Of a stretch of DNA of 64,000 bases, positions 39,923-48,551 are shown piece after piece. The notes under the pieces were generated by a model. That model did not search any database and had not been told where the DNA came from. It saw only the letters and a list, made by a program, of their open reading frames with translations. This DNA is from Embleya sp040629175 (GTDB lineage Bacteria > Actinomycetota > Actinomycetes > Streptomycetales > Streptomycetaceae), in assembly GCF_040629175.1 (NCBI RefSeq), contig NZ_JBEXUX010000019.1:90339-154338 (forward strand), written 5' to 3'. The translations under genes were made by a program, and so were the position numbers. Each line of letters begins with the position of its first letter. Position 1 is the first letter of the stretch.

Positions 39923-39928
39923 TAAGCT
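39923..39928 (+). promoter_or_regulatory. -10 box TAAGCT of the LysR gene (leaderless)
   Basis: TAAGCT ends 6 nt before the ATG at 39935. Confidence 0.55.
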
Positions 39929-39934
39929 GAGCTG

Positions 39935-40876
39935 ATGCTCGATGTCCGTCGCCTGCGCCTGCTGCGCGAACTCTCGCTGCGCGGCACGATCGCCGCCGTC
40001 GCCGAGGCGCTCGCCTTCACCCCGTCCGCCGTCTCCCAGCAACTGGCCACCCTCGAACGCGAGGCGGGCGTGCCCCTGCTGGAGCGCACGGGCCGGCGGG
40101 TCACCCTCACCCCCGCCGGCCGCAACCTGGTCCGGCACGCCGAGGCCGTCCTGGCCCATCTGGAGCAGGCGGCGGCCGAACTGGCCGACACACGCCGCGG
40201 CCTGGCGGGCCCGCTGCGGATCGGCACCTTCCCCACCGCGACCCGAACCATCGTCCCGACGGTGCTGGCCGATCTCGGCGAGCGGCACCCGGGCCTGGAG
40301 CCGATGGTGCTGGAGATCGATCCGGCCGGCGTCGCGGACGCGCTGCGCGCGGGCGAGCTGGATGTGGCGCTGATCCACGAGTACGACTTCGTCCCGCCGA
40401 CGGACGAACCGGGCCTGGCCGTGCGGCCGTTGTGCGTCGAGGCGATGTATCTCGCCTCGACGGCACCGGCGCCGCCGCCCGGGGCGGTCGCGTCGGTGCC
40501 GGCACACTGGCGCGACTCGCCCTGGATCACCGCGACTTCGGGCACGATGTGCCACGCGATGACGATCCGGGCCTGTCAGGCCGCCGGATTCACCCCGCGG
40601 GTACACCACCAGGTGGACGACTTCGCCACCGTGCTGACCCTGGTCGCGGCCGGCCGGGGCGTCGCCATCGTCCCGCAACTCGGGATCACCGACCCGCCGC
40701 CCGAGGTGCACCTGACCCGCCTGCCGATCCGGCGCCGCACCCGAATCGCCTTCCGCGACGGCGCCGCGGCCCACCCCGCGGTGGTCGCGGCCGTCGAAGC
40801 CCTGCGCACAGCCGTACCCGGCACGCTCGCCCGGGCATCGTGGCCCGCGCCCGACGAGCCGCACCCACGCGCGTGA
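39935..40876 (+). CDS. LysR-family transcriptional regulator
   Basis: A 313-residue regulator. The N-terminal winged HTH is LRLLRELSLRGTIAAVAEALAFTPSAVSQQLATLEREAGVPLLERTGRRVTLTPAG, with a periplasmic-binding-like effector domain to the end. It is divergent from the DapA-like gene and followed by the ornithine-cyclodeaminase-like gene, so it probably controls both in response to their substrate or product. Confidence 0.95.
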   Translation: MLDVRRLRLLRELSLRGTIAAVAEALAFTPSAVSQQLATLEREAGVPLLERTGRRVTLTPAGRNLVRHAEAVLAHLEQAAAELADTRRGLAGPLRIGTFPTATRTIVPTVLADLGERHPGLEPMVLEIDPAGVADALRAGELDVALIHEYDFVPPTDEPGLAVRPLCVEAMYLASTAPAPPPGAVASVPAHWRDSPWITATSGTMCHAMTIRACQAAGFTPRVHHQVDDFATVLTLVAAGRGVAIVPQLGITDPPPEVHLTRLPIRRRTRIAFRDGAAAHPAVVAAVEALRTAVPGTLARASWPAPDEPHPRA

Positions 40877-40979
40877 ACCTGCCCGAGCGAACGCGTGTCG
40901 CGAGCGGGGACACGGCGGGCGCGGGCGACCCTGTGACCCACCGGCCGCACCGGGCGGCGATCGCGAGGAGGTCGAGGCC

Positions 40980-41969
40980 ATGCTCGTTCTCGGGCATTCG
41001 CAGGTCGAGGCGCTGCTCGAACTCGACGCGTTGATCGACGCCCTGGCCCCGGCGATGGCGGACCTGAGTGCGGGTCGCGCCTCGGCACCGGACCGGGTCG
41101 CCGCGCTGGTACCCGAACGGGACGCGTTCCTGGCGGCCATGCCGGGTCGGGTGCCCTCCGCCGGAGTGCTGATGAGCAAGCTGGTCTCCCTCTTCCCACA
41201 CAACGCGGGCACCGCGCTGCCCACCCATCAGGCCCTGATCGTGGTGTTCGACCCGGCCACCGGGGAGCCCGCGGCGCTGCTGGACGGCACGGCGGTCACC
41301 GCGTGGCGGACCGGCGCCTGTTCGGCGTTGTCGGCACGGCTGTTGGCCCGCGAGGAAGCGACGGTGCTCGCGATCGTGGGCACCGGGGTGCAGGCCCGCT
41401 CGCACGCTCTCGCGATGTGCCGGGTCCGCCCGATCCGGCAGATCCGGGTGGCCGGCCGCGATCCGGCCAAGGCGGCGGCGTTGGCCGGCGAACTGTCGTC
41501 GCTGCTGGACGCCGAGGTACGACCCGCAGCCGACTACGCCGACGCGATCGCCGGTGCCGACATCGTGGCGGCGGCCACCCACTGCCTCGAACCCGTGGTG
41601 CGCCGCGCGTGGTTGGCGCCCGGCACGCATGTCACCTCGGTCGGCTTCAACCCGGCCGGCCGCGAACTCGACGACGCCACCATCGCCGACGCGCTGGTGT
41701 GTGTCGAGTCGCGACAGGCCGCGTTGGCGCCGTTTCCCACCGGCAGCAACGACCTGCTGACGCCGATCCGGGACGGCGTGATCACCGCCGGGCACGTGCA
41801 TGCCGAACTGGGCGAACTCGTCGCCGGCACCCGCCCCGGACGCACCTCGCCGGAACAGCTCACCGTGTACAAGTCGGTCGGCGTCGCGGTGCAGGACGCG
41901 GTGGCCGCCGCGCTGGTGGTCGACGCCGCCCGGGAACGGGCGATCGGCGTCGAAATCGCCATGGCGTAG
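40980..41969 (+). CDS. Ornithine cyclodeaminase/mu-crystallin family protein
   Basis: A 329-residue protein. It has SKLVSLFPHNAG near the substrate site, a Rossmann motif LAIVGTGVQARSHALAM (GxGxxxxxH) and the C-terminal SVGVAVQDAVAAALV. Family members convert ornithine to proline, reduce pyrroline-type imines, or act as ketimine reductases or alanine dehydrogenases. GGAGG lies upstream of ATG 40980. Placement after LysR supports amino-acid or imino-acid catabolism. Confidence 0.9.
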   Translation: MLVLGHSQVEALLELDALIDALAPAMADLSAGRASAPDRVAALVPERDAFLAAMPGRVPSAGVLMSKLVSLFPHNAGTALPTHQALIVVFDPATGEPAALLDGTAVTAWRTGACSALSARLLAREEATVLAIVGTGVQARSHALAMCRVRPIRQIRVAGRDPAKAAALAGELSSLLDAEVRPAADYADAIAGADIVAAATHCLEPVVRRAWLAPGTHVTSVGFNPAGRELDDATIADALVCVESRQAALAPFPTGSNDLLTPIRDGVITAGHVHAELGELVAGTRPGRTSPEQLTVYKSVGVAVQDAVAAALVVDAARERAIGVEIAMA

Positions 41970-42112
41970 CGGCCCGACGGCCCGGCGCCGCGACCGCGGG
42001 ACGCGCCGAGGTGCGCGGACCCGGCGGGTGTGTGGCACGCTCCGTTCGAGCGCGTCGAAACGATCACCGAACCGTCGGGGGTCGCGCGTGGGACCGAGTT
42101 GTGGGGCATGCC

Positions 42113-43123
42113 ATGAATGACGGTACGCGGACCATCCGTTGGGGAATCCTGGCCACCGGCGGCATCGCCGCCGAGTTCACCAAGGCGCTGCAGAGCCTGC
42201 CGAACACGGAGGTCGTCGCGGTTGGTTCGCGCAGCCTGGAGAGCGCGAAGGCGTTCGCCGAGCGGTTCGGCATACCCCGCGCCCACGGCAGTTGGGCCGA
42301 ACTCGCCGCGGACGACGACGTCGACGTCGTCTACGTGGCCACCCCACACGCGGCGCACCGGGTCGCGGCCGGGCTGTGTCTGGAGGCGGGCCGGGCGGTG
42401 TTGTGCGAGAAGGCGTTCACCCTCGACGCGCGCGAGGCCCTGGAACTGGTGGAACTGGCCCGGCAGCGCGGGCTGTTCCTGATGGAGGCGATGTGGACGT
42501 ACTGTCACCCGCTGATCCGCCGGCTGCGCGAGCTGATCGCCGCCGGCGAGATCGGCGAGATCCGGAGCGTCTCGGCGGCGTTCGGCTTCGCCGGGGAGTT
42601 CCCGCCCGAGCATCGGTTGCGCGACCCCGCGCAGGGTGGCGGTGCGCTGCTCGACCTGGGCGTCTATCCGGTGTCCCTCGCCCAGTTGTTGCTCGGTGAG
42701 CCCGACGCGATCCGGGCCTGGGCGCATCTGACCCCCGAGGGCGTGGACGACAACACCGGGATCGTGCTGGGCTGGCACAACGGCGCCGTGGCCACCCTGG
42801 GTTGCACGTTCACCGCGCACACCGACGCCCCCGCGACGATTACCGGCAGCAGGGGCCGGATCGAATTCGCCGAGGGCTTCTTCTACCCCGACCGCTTCGT
42901 CGTCCACCGGCCGGGCCGGGAGCCGCGGACGGTCCTGCTCGCCGAGGTCACCGCCGATCCCGAACGCGGCACCATGCGGCACGAGGCCGCCGAGGTGAAC
43001 CGCTGTCTGCGCGTCGGCGAGACCGAGTCGCCGCTGGTCCCGCTCGCCGGCACCCTCGCGGTGATGCGCACCCTGGACACCGTCCGCGAACAGATCGGCG
43101 TCCGCTACCCGAGCGTGCGCTGA
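42113..43123 (+). CDS. Gfo/Idh/MocA-family NAD(P)-dependent oxidoreductase
   Basis: A 336-residue oxidoreductase. The Rossmann start is RWGILATGGIAAEFTKAL. The catalytic-site motif is VLCEKAFTLDAREAL (EKP-type motif with Ala for Pro). The C-terminal domain has GGGALLDLGVYPVSLAQLLLG, with D and Y of the substrate site. It resembles trans-dihydrodiol or sugar dehydrogenases. ATG 42113 lies 143 bp past the previous gene, so it may have its own promoter. Confidence 0.9.
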   Translation: MNDGTRTIRWGILATGGIAAEFTKALQSLPNTEVVAVGSRSLESAKAFAERFGIPRAHGSWAELAADDDVDVVYVATPHAAHRVAAGLCLEAGRAVLCEKAFTLDAREALELVELARQRGLFLMEAMWTYCHPLIRRLRELIAAGEIGEIRSVSAAFGFAGEFPPEHRLRDPAQGGGALLDLGVYPVSLAQLLLGEPDAIRAWAHLTPEGVDDNTGIVLGWHNGAVATLGCTFTAHTDAPATITGSRGRIEFAEGFFYPDRFVVHRPGREPRTVLLAEVTADPERGTMRHEAAEVNRCLRVGETESPLVPLAGTLAVMRTLDTVREQIGVRYPSVR

Positions 43124-43133
43124 ATCAGCCCAC

Positions 43134-43150
43134 CCGGCCGGCGCGGCCGG
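43134..43150 (+). terminator. Small hairpin after the Gfo/Idh gene
   Basis: CCGGCCG-GCG-CGGCCGG, a perfect 7-bp stem 10 nt past the stop codon. Confidence 0.4.
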
Positions 43151-43308
43151 CCACCCGTACAGCCACCGGTGTGTCACGCGGCGCAGCCGGCCCCATGCCC
43201 TTCCCACGCAGTTCGCGGCAAGTTAAGGCGTCCGTCGCCGATATGCCGGAACCTTTTGCGCAGGAGGGTGTGCGTTGCCCGACCCCCTGAGACAAAGGAC
43301 TGGTCACC

Positions 43309-44733
43309 TTGCGAACGCATTGGCGTGGAAGAGTCCGACTCGTCGCCGTCGCCCTGTCCGTGACGGCCTTCGGGTTGTCCGGCTCACCGGCATCCGCACA
43401 GGCCCCGACGCAGGAGTCGGCGGCCCAGGCAGCACCCACGGTGCGCATCAACGAGGTCGAGTCGAACGGCGGTTCGCCCGGCGACTGGGTCGAGGTGGTC
43501 AACACCGGTACCACGGCGGTCGACCTGTCCGGCTGGGTCGTCAAGGACAACGACAACTCGCACTCGTACACCGTCGCCGCCGGCACCTCGCTGGCGGCGG
43601 GCGGGCATCTGGCGCTGGACGTCGACTCCTCGTTCGGGTTGGGCAGTTCCGACTCGGCCCGGCTGTTCCGGGCCGGCGGCTCCACGCTGGTGGACTCCTA
43701 CTCGTGGACCGCGCACGCGAGCACCACGTACGGCCGCTGCGCGGACGGCACCGGCGCGTTCACCACGACCACCGCACCGACCAAGGGCGCGGCGAACGCG
43801 TGCGGGCAGTCGTCCGGGAGCACTTGGCCCGGCGGCTCCGGCGTCACCGTCGCCGACGCCTCGAACGTGTTCGGCGAGAACCTCAGCGGTCTGTCCTTCC
43901 AGAGCCCCGGCGTGTTGTGGGCGGTGCGCAACGGCCCGAGCCGGCTCTACCGGCTGGTGCCCAACGGCGCGACGTGGCGCCCGGATCCGTCCGGTGGTTG
44001 GGCTTCGGGCAAGGCGTTGAACTACGCCAACGGCTCCGGCGACCCGGACGCGGAGGGCGTGAGCTTCAGCCCCGACGGGCTGTACGTGGCGACCGAACGC
44101 GACAACGACAACGACGGTGTCAGCCTGCCGAAGATCCTGCGCTACGACGTCGCCGGCACGGCCGGCTCGCTGAACGCGACCGCCGAATGGAATCTCACCG
44201 CCGATCTGCCCGCGGTGGCGGCCAACAGCGGTCTGGAGGGCATCTCCTGGATCCCGGACACGTTCCTCACCGCACACGGCTTCCGGGACGAACACACCGG
44301 CGCCGCCTACGACCCGGCCGCCTACCCGGGCCACGGCAGCGGCCTGGTCTTCGCCGGCCTGGAGGCCAACGGCACGGTGTACGCCTACGCGTTGAACCAG
44401 AGCGGCGGCGGATACACCCGGGTCGCCACCTTCACGAGCGGCTTCCCGGCGGTGATGGACCTCGAATTCGAGCCCGCCACCGGCCACTTGTGGGCCTCGT
44501 GCGACGACACCTGCCAGGGTCGGAGCGCCGTGCTCGACATCGACGCGCAGGGCCGGTTCACCGTGACCGCCCGGTACGACCGCCCGACCGGCATGCCCGA
44601 CTACAACAACGAGGGCTTCGCCATCGCGCCACAGGCCGCCTGCGTCGCGGGCGTCAAGCCGGTCGTGTGGGCGGACGACGGCAACGACGGCGGCCACGCC
44701 CTTCGCGCCGGCACCCTCGCCTGCACTCCGTAA
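43309..44733 (+). CDS. Secreted lamin-tail-domain protein with beta-propeller-like C-terminal part
   Basis: A 474-residue exported protein. The signal peptide ends near SGSPASA (residue 29). A lamin-tail domain follows (VRINEVESNGGSPGDWVEVVNTGTTAVDLSGWVVKD, about 42-150). The remaining 300 residues have repeated SFSPDGLYVATE- and LEFEPATGHLWASCDD-like strands that suggest an SdiA-regulated/esterase-like propeller. The start is TTG 43309 with AAAGGA about 10 nt before. The protein is probably extracellular; function unknown. Confidence 0.85.
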   Translation: MRTHWRGRVRLVAVALSVTAFGLSGSPASAQAPTQESAAQAAPTVRINEVESNGGSPGDWVEVVNTGTTAVDLSGWVVKDNDNSHSYTVAAGTSLAAGGHLALDVDSSFGLGSSDSARLFRAGGSTLVDSYSWTAHASTTYGRCADGTGAFTTTTAPTKGAANACGQSSGSTWPGGSGVTVADASNVFGENLSGLSFQSPGVLWAVRNGPSRLYRLVPNGATWRPDPSGGWASGKALNYANGSGDPDAEGVSFSPDGLYVATERDNDNDGVSLPKILRYDVAGTAGSLNATAEWNLTADLPAVAANSGLEGISWIPDTFLTAHGFRDEHTGAAYDPAAYPGHGSGLVFAGLEANGTVYAYALNQSGGGYTRVATFTSGFPAVMDLEFEPATGHLWASCDDTCQGRSAVLDIDAQGRFTVTARYDRPTGMPDYNNEGFAIAPQAACVAGVKPVVWADDGNDGGHALRAGTLACTP

Positions 44734-44757
44734 CCGACCCGCACCGAACCGGCCACG

Positions 44758-44789
44758 CGGGACGGGCGCCCTCTCGGGGGCCCGTCCCG
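44758..44789. terminator. Bidirectional terminator hairpin
   Basis: A stem of at least 10 bp (CGGGACGGGC / GCCCGTCCCG) lies between the lamin-tail gene and the convergent DUF4287 gene. Confidence 0.75.
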
Positions 44790-44899
44790 TTGCCACGCGC
44801 GGCGCCGACCGACCCCGACCGCGCGGACCCACACCCCCGTGGCGGGCCCGCCTCGTCCGGACCCGACGGCGACCCGCCGCGCGAGTACGCCGCCGGCCG

Positions 44900-45112
44900 C
44901 TACCTGTCGCCGTCCACCGTGTGGGTGTGCTTCACCAGGGCGTTCGCGTGGCCGTGACCGAGACCGTGCTCGGTCTTGAGCCAGGCGACCAGTTCCATGT
45001 GCTTGGTCAGCGGCGAGGATCGGATGACGTCCAGCCATTCCGAGACGGGTCGGCCGTACTTCTTCTCGATCGAAGGGAAGTAGGCGGCTGGGCCGTTGGC
45101 AACGTCGCTCAT
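44900..45112 (-). CDS. DUF4287 protein
   Basis: A 70-residue soluble protein. It contains YFPSIEKKYGRPVSEWLDVIR and HMELVAWLKTEHGLGHGHANALV, matching the short DUF4287 domain, common in actinobacteria and proteobacteria with no known activity. ATG 45112 has GAGAGG upstream. Confidence 0.9.
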   Translation of the reverse strand: MSDVANGPAAYFPSIEKKYGRPVSEWLDVIRSSPLTKHMELVAWLKTEHGLGHGHANALVKHTHTVDGDR

Positions 45113-45271
45113 CGGGTCTCGTCCTCTCGGTGACCGGTGACAGGGTCTGCGATCCCGGTGGATCACCGGGGTCGCCCGGTCCCTGTCGTCCTTCTCGCGG
45201 ATATGACCGCCGCGACCCGCGCGACTCATCGGTACCGGGATGAGATCCGGGTCACATGCCTGCCGGCCGCC

Positions 45272-45829
45272 TCATCCGACGTCGAACCACTCCTTGCCGG
45301 CCGCCCAGTGCGCCACCCACCCGGCGAATCCCGGGGCGCCGGAGGTGAATCCGAATTCGGCGCCGAAGGGCGTCGCGCCCTCGCCGCAGATGTTCCAGAG
45401 GTGTCCCCGGTGCGGCCCGGTGACGACGAGGTGCCAATACATGCCGCATCCGTCGGTGCCGAGCACGATCGTTCCGTGGTCGAAAACCTGCTCCAGGATC
45501 GGCTCGGTCTCCTCTTCGGGCCTGGGGTCGTCGTCCCACAACCACTGCGAGGTGAGCGGAAAGGGCTTGCCCGGATCGCGTTCCGGCCGACCGGCGCCCC
45601 AATCGGAGGGCATCTCCGCGAGCCCAAGGCCGAACTCCGGCGGCCCGGCCGACGACCCGTCGGTGATCTCGGCGACGAGGCTGCGATAGGGCTCGGGCAA
45701 CACGACACCGTGCTCCGCCTCGAAGGCGTGCACCGCCGGCCATCCCAGTGCCGGCTTCGCCGAGCCGTCGGGATCGAACGCGGCGCGGAGCGCGGCCAGG
45801 ACGTCGGGATCGGCGTGATCGATGTTCAT
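45272..45829 (-). CDS. SMI1/KNR4 (SUKH)-family protein
   Basis: A 185-residue protein. ALGWPAVHAFEAEHGVVLPEPYRSLVAEITDG is the SUKH start, and FVL-type strands with DHGTIVLGTDGCGMYWHLVVTG and a C-terminal WVAHWAAGKEWFD are typical. SUKH proteins are often immunity or partner proteins of polymorphic toxins; no toxin gene is adjacent. The start at 45829 is preferred to longer in-frame starts that lack similarity. Confidence 0.85.
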   Translation of the reverse strand: MNIDHADPDVLAALRAAFDPDGSAKPALGWPAVHAFEAEHGVVLPEPYRSLVAEITDGSSAGPPEFGLGLAEMPSDWGAGRPERDPGKPFPLTSQWLWDDDPRPEEETEPILEQVFDHGTIVLGTDGCGMYWHLVVTGPHRGHLWNICGEGATPFGAEFGFTSGAPGFAGWVAHWAAGKEWFDVG

Positions 45830-46036
45830 CCGGCATCGATACCACTCGGTCGGCACCGGGTCCACCATCGGGTCACCACTCGGTCGCACCGCCGTTTCGA
45901 CCGTGCTCCGATCCGTTTGGGCTCCACCGCCGGCCCCGTCCGGACCGCGGTCGTCCGCGAGGTGCCGGCGGGTGACATCTCACATAGTTTGTGACCGTTA
46001 GTGACAATCGATCACCGAGCGAAATGGTGCGCCGTC

Positions 46037-46732
46037 ATGGCCGACAAGCCGACTGTTGTTCTCGTGCACGGGTTCTGGGGCGGGGCCGCCCACTGGGCGA
46101 AGGTCGTCGTCGAATTGCGCGATCGGGGCTTCGGTTCGTTGTTCGCGGTGGAGAATCCGTTGACGTCGCTGGCCGACGACGCCGAGCGCACCCGCAAGAT
46201 GGTCCGGCAGGTGAACGGGCCGGTGCTGCTGGTGGGTCACTCCTACGGCGGTGCGGTCATCACCGAGATGGGCGATCTGCCCAATGTCACCGGGCTGGTC
46301 TACATCGCCGCGTTCGCTCCCGACGCGGGCGAGAGCCCCGGTCAGCTCAGCCAGGAGATGCCACCGGCCGCGTTCGACAACCTCGCTCCCGATTCGGACG
46401 GCTTCCTGTGGATCAAGCAGGACAAGTTCCGGGAGAGCTTCTGCCAGGACCTGTCCGAGGACGAGGCACTGGTCATGGCGGTCACCCAGAAGGCTCCCCT
46501 GGCCTCGACGTTCGGTGACACCGTGACCGCGCCGGCCTGGCGCGCCAAGCCGACCTGGTACCAGGTGTCGGCGCAGGACCGGATGATCGATCCGAACAAC
46601 GAGCGGCGCATGGCCGAACGCACGCAGCCGCGCAAGGTCATCGAACTCGCCACCGGCCACGCCTCGTTGGCCTCGCAGCCGCTCCGGGTCGTCGACCTGA
46701 TCGAGACCGCGGCCGGTGACGTCCCCGGCTGA
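46037..46732 (+). CDS. Alpha/beta hydrolase, salicylate-esterase-like
   Basis: A 231-residue hydrolase. It has HGFWGGAAHW (oxyanion hole), nucleophile elbow VGHSYGGAV (Ser near 78), Asp in SAQDRMIDP and His in ATGHASL. This is the small methyl-salicylate-esterase/hydroxynitrile-lyase type. The family start MADKPTVVLVHG supports ATG 46037, but no clear ribosome site is seen; GTG 46001 is in frame. Two GTGAC direct repeats lie just upstream (45991 and 46001). Confidence 0.85.
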   Translation: MADKPTVVLVHGFWGGAAHWAKVVVELRDRGFGSLFAVENPLTSLADDAERTRKMVRQVNGPVLLVGHSYGGAVITEMGDLPNVTGLVYIAAFAPDAGESPGQLSQEMPPAAFDNLAPDSDGFLWIKQDKFRESFCQDLSEDEALVMAVTQKAPLASTFGDTVTAPAWRAKPTWYQVSAQDRMIDPNNERRMAERTQPRKVIELATGHASLASQPLRVVDLIETAAGDVPG

Positions 46733-46762
46733 CCCCCGTCGAGTCCTCCCGCGCGACCCGGC

Positions 46763-48001
46763 TCAGCCCGAGTCGACGGTGAGGGCGTGGGTGGCCGCCG
46801 CCGCGATCGACGCCGCCAGGCCCGGCTGGTCCGGCGCGGGCAGCAGCGCGTCGCGCGGCGTGCCCTCGATCAACGCGTGCACCGCGGCGACCCGGGCGAG
46901 CGCGGTGATCGACCGCCGGGTCGTGGTGGCCGCCGTGAGCAGTCCGGGCAGCGCGTGCAACGGGCGCGGGCCGGTGGTGGCCGCCGCGAACCGCGGCGGT
47001 GCCTCGGGCCGGGCCCGCAGGACCGGGACACCCTCCGGCGGCGTGGCCAGTCCGGTGAGGTCGACGATCAGGTCGGCCTCGGCGGCGACCACCCCCAACG
47101 TGCCGGCTCCGGGACCGAAGGGGTCGAACAGGGTCAGGTCGGCGATGCCGGAGGCGATCAGCAACCCGGTCAGGTCCCCGCCCCGCGCCGGATCCACCAG
47201 CACCACGCGCCCGCTCAGCGGGTTGACCCCCCGGTTGACCAGCGCGTTGACCGTCGCGGCGGCGATGGCCACGGCGAGGCCGTCGTTGAGCGTGTCGAGC
47301 AGGAGCACCGGCGGCGTGGGGCCGAGGATGGTCCGGGTGGTCGACACGTGTTCGGGGCGGGTGTGAACGAGCACGACGGCGGCGAAACCGGGGGCGAGCA
47401 GCCGGACCGCCTGGGCGATGTCCTCGACCTGCGGCGTGGCGATGGGCAGCGGGAAGACGTCGAGCCCGGTGGCCCTGCGCAGGTGTACAGCCTGGGATTC
47501 GAGCGCGGGCAGCGCGGCGTCGGCGGGCAGCGCGTCGAAGTCCAGGACGGCGCTGGCGTCGCTGATCAACGCGACGCGGTGCCGTCGTCCGGTGTAGTGA
47601 TCGGTCTGATCGGGGTGTGCGGCCAGGTGCGAGACGACCCGGCGGTCGGCGTCGGCGTCGAGCAGGGCGATGTCGTGACCGGTGGTGGTCGCCGCGCACA
47701 CCCGCAGGGTCAACTTGCCGGTGGAGGCGGCGGCGAACACCGGGTCCTGGGTATGCAGCAGGTCGGCGCCCAGGCGCCGGGCCAGCGTCCGGGTGAGCCA
47801 GGCGAGCGTGCCGGGGCCGTCCGCGTCCAGGGTGATCCGACACGTGCCCATCGCGTCCGGCTCGTCGAGGCGACTGGCCACGGTGCCGGGTGCTTCGGCG
47901 AGTACGGTCGCGACCAGGCCGGCGGCGCCCGGCGGCACGTGGATGCGAAGGCTGTAGGCCGGATTGGTCGCGGGCCTGGATCCGGGCAGGTCGCGATTCA
48001 C
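46763..48001 (-). CDS. Malic-enzyme-like pseudoenzyme with N-terminal ACT-like domain
   Basis: A 412-residue protein matching NAD-malic enzymes end to end: an ACT-like segment (AYSLRIHVPPGAAGLV, about 15-80), DHYTGRRHRVALISDASAVLDFDALPADAALPALES, VNALVNRG, and a C-terminal LLPAPDQPGLAASIAAAATHAL. Catalytic motifs are lost. The YTPGVA tyrosine is missing, MEGKA is LESQAVHL so the catalytic Lys is Gln, HDDQHG is DTLNDG, and the NAD loop GAGAAG is DPARGG. It retains VEDI. Activity is therefore unlikely; a sensing or scaffold role is inferred. The GTG start overlaps the ArsR stop (GTGA). Confidence 0.75.
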   Translation of the reverse strand: MNRDLPGSRPATNPAYSLRIHVPPGAAGLVATVLAEAPGTVASRLDEPDAMGTCRITLDADGPGTLAWLTRTLARRLGADLLHTQDPVFAAASTGKLTLRVCAATTTGHDIALLDADADRRVVSHLAAHPDQTDHYTGRRHRVALISDASAVLDFDALPADAALPALESQAVHLRRATGLDVFPLPIATPQVEDIAQAVRLLAPGFAAVVLVHTRPEHVSTTRTILGPTPPVLLLDTLNDGLAVAIAAATVNALVNRGVNPLSGRVVLVDPARGGDLTGLLIASGIADLTLFDPFGPGAGTLGVVAAEADLIVDLTGLATPPEGVPVLRARPEAPPRFAAATTGPRPLHALPGLLTAATTTRRSITALARVAAVHALIEGTPRDALLPAPDQPGLAASIAAAATHALTVDSG

Positions 48002-48345
48002 GGAGCGGCTCGGGGGGTGGTCGCGCGCAGGTCCTCGAGCAGTCCCATCCGGTCGGTGAGCAGGCCGGTCAGGATCCGGCGGGCGACCGCGAGCAGGTCG
48101 GCCACCTGGGGGCTGGTGAGCGTGTAGTAGACGCTCGAACCCTCCCGACGGCTGACCGCCACCAGGTTCGCCCGGCGCAGCACGGCCAACTGCTGGGACA
48201 GCCGCGTCGCCTCGATGCCGACCTCGGGCAACATTTCGGCGACCGCGTACTCGCGTTCGCTGAGCAACTCCAGCACCCGGATCCGGGCCGGGTGGCCGAG
48301 CGTCTTGAAGAACTCGGCCTTGAGTTCGTACAGCGGGGTGCTCAC
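47998..48345 (-). CDS. ArsR-family transcriptional regulator
   Basis: A 115-residue winged-helix regulator: ELKAEFFKTLGHPARIRVLELLSEREYAVAEMLPEVGIEATRLSQQLAVLRRANLVAVSRREGSSVYYTLT. No cysteine pair of the metal-sensing ELCVCD type is present, so the ligand is not an obvious metal. It overlaps the malic-enzyme-like gene by 4 bp and the two form an operon. GTG 48345 is chosen. A TTG at 48396, 6 nt after a TAAAGT box, would give a longer leaderless form. Confidence 0.85.
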   Translation of the reverse strand: MSTPLYELKAEFFKTLGHPARIRVLELLSEREYAVAEMLPEVGIEATRLSQQLAVLRRANLVAVSRREGSSVYYTLTSPQVADLLAVARRILTGLLTDRMGLLEDLRATTPRAAP

Positions 48346-48396
48346 CGCTCCACGTCCCTCCGATCGCGCCGCGCCCGGTCGGCACGGATTGAGCAA

Positions 48397-48412
48397 TTGC
48401 AGACTTTAGCAA
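48397..48412. promoter_or_regulatory. Candidate ArsR operator and promoter
   Basis: The inverted repeat TTGC-N8-GCAA (48397-48412) and the palindrome GCAATTGC (48393-48400) overlap a minus-strand -10 box TAAAGT (48403-48408). Likely autoregulatory site for the ArsR operon. Confidence 0.5.
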
Positions 48413-48551
48413 CTCGCGCTCCGAGTGATCGACCACGGGGGCGAGCGCGCCGCCCGCCGGCCCGCCCGAGCGCACGCACGCCTGCACGCCCAAGCACCCG
48501 GGCGCCTCGCGGGCCCGGTGGGCGCGCCGCCGCGTCACCGCGTCGCTCCGC

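Noticed and set aside
43243..43290. A 15-codon frame (starting ATGCCGGAACC) before the lamin-tail gene as a leader peptide
   Set aside because: No ribosome site is correctly placed before it, and it could arise by chance.
48346..48396. Leaderless TTG start (48396) for the ArsR gene
   Set aside because: The added 17 residues are Arg/Pro/Gly-rich with no family similarity, although a TAAAGT box lies 6 nt upstream; GTG 48345 fits the family length.
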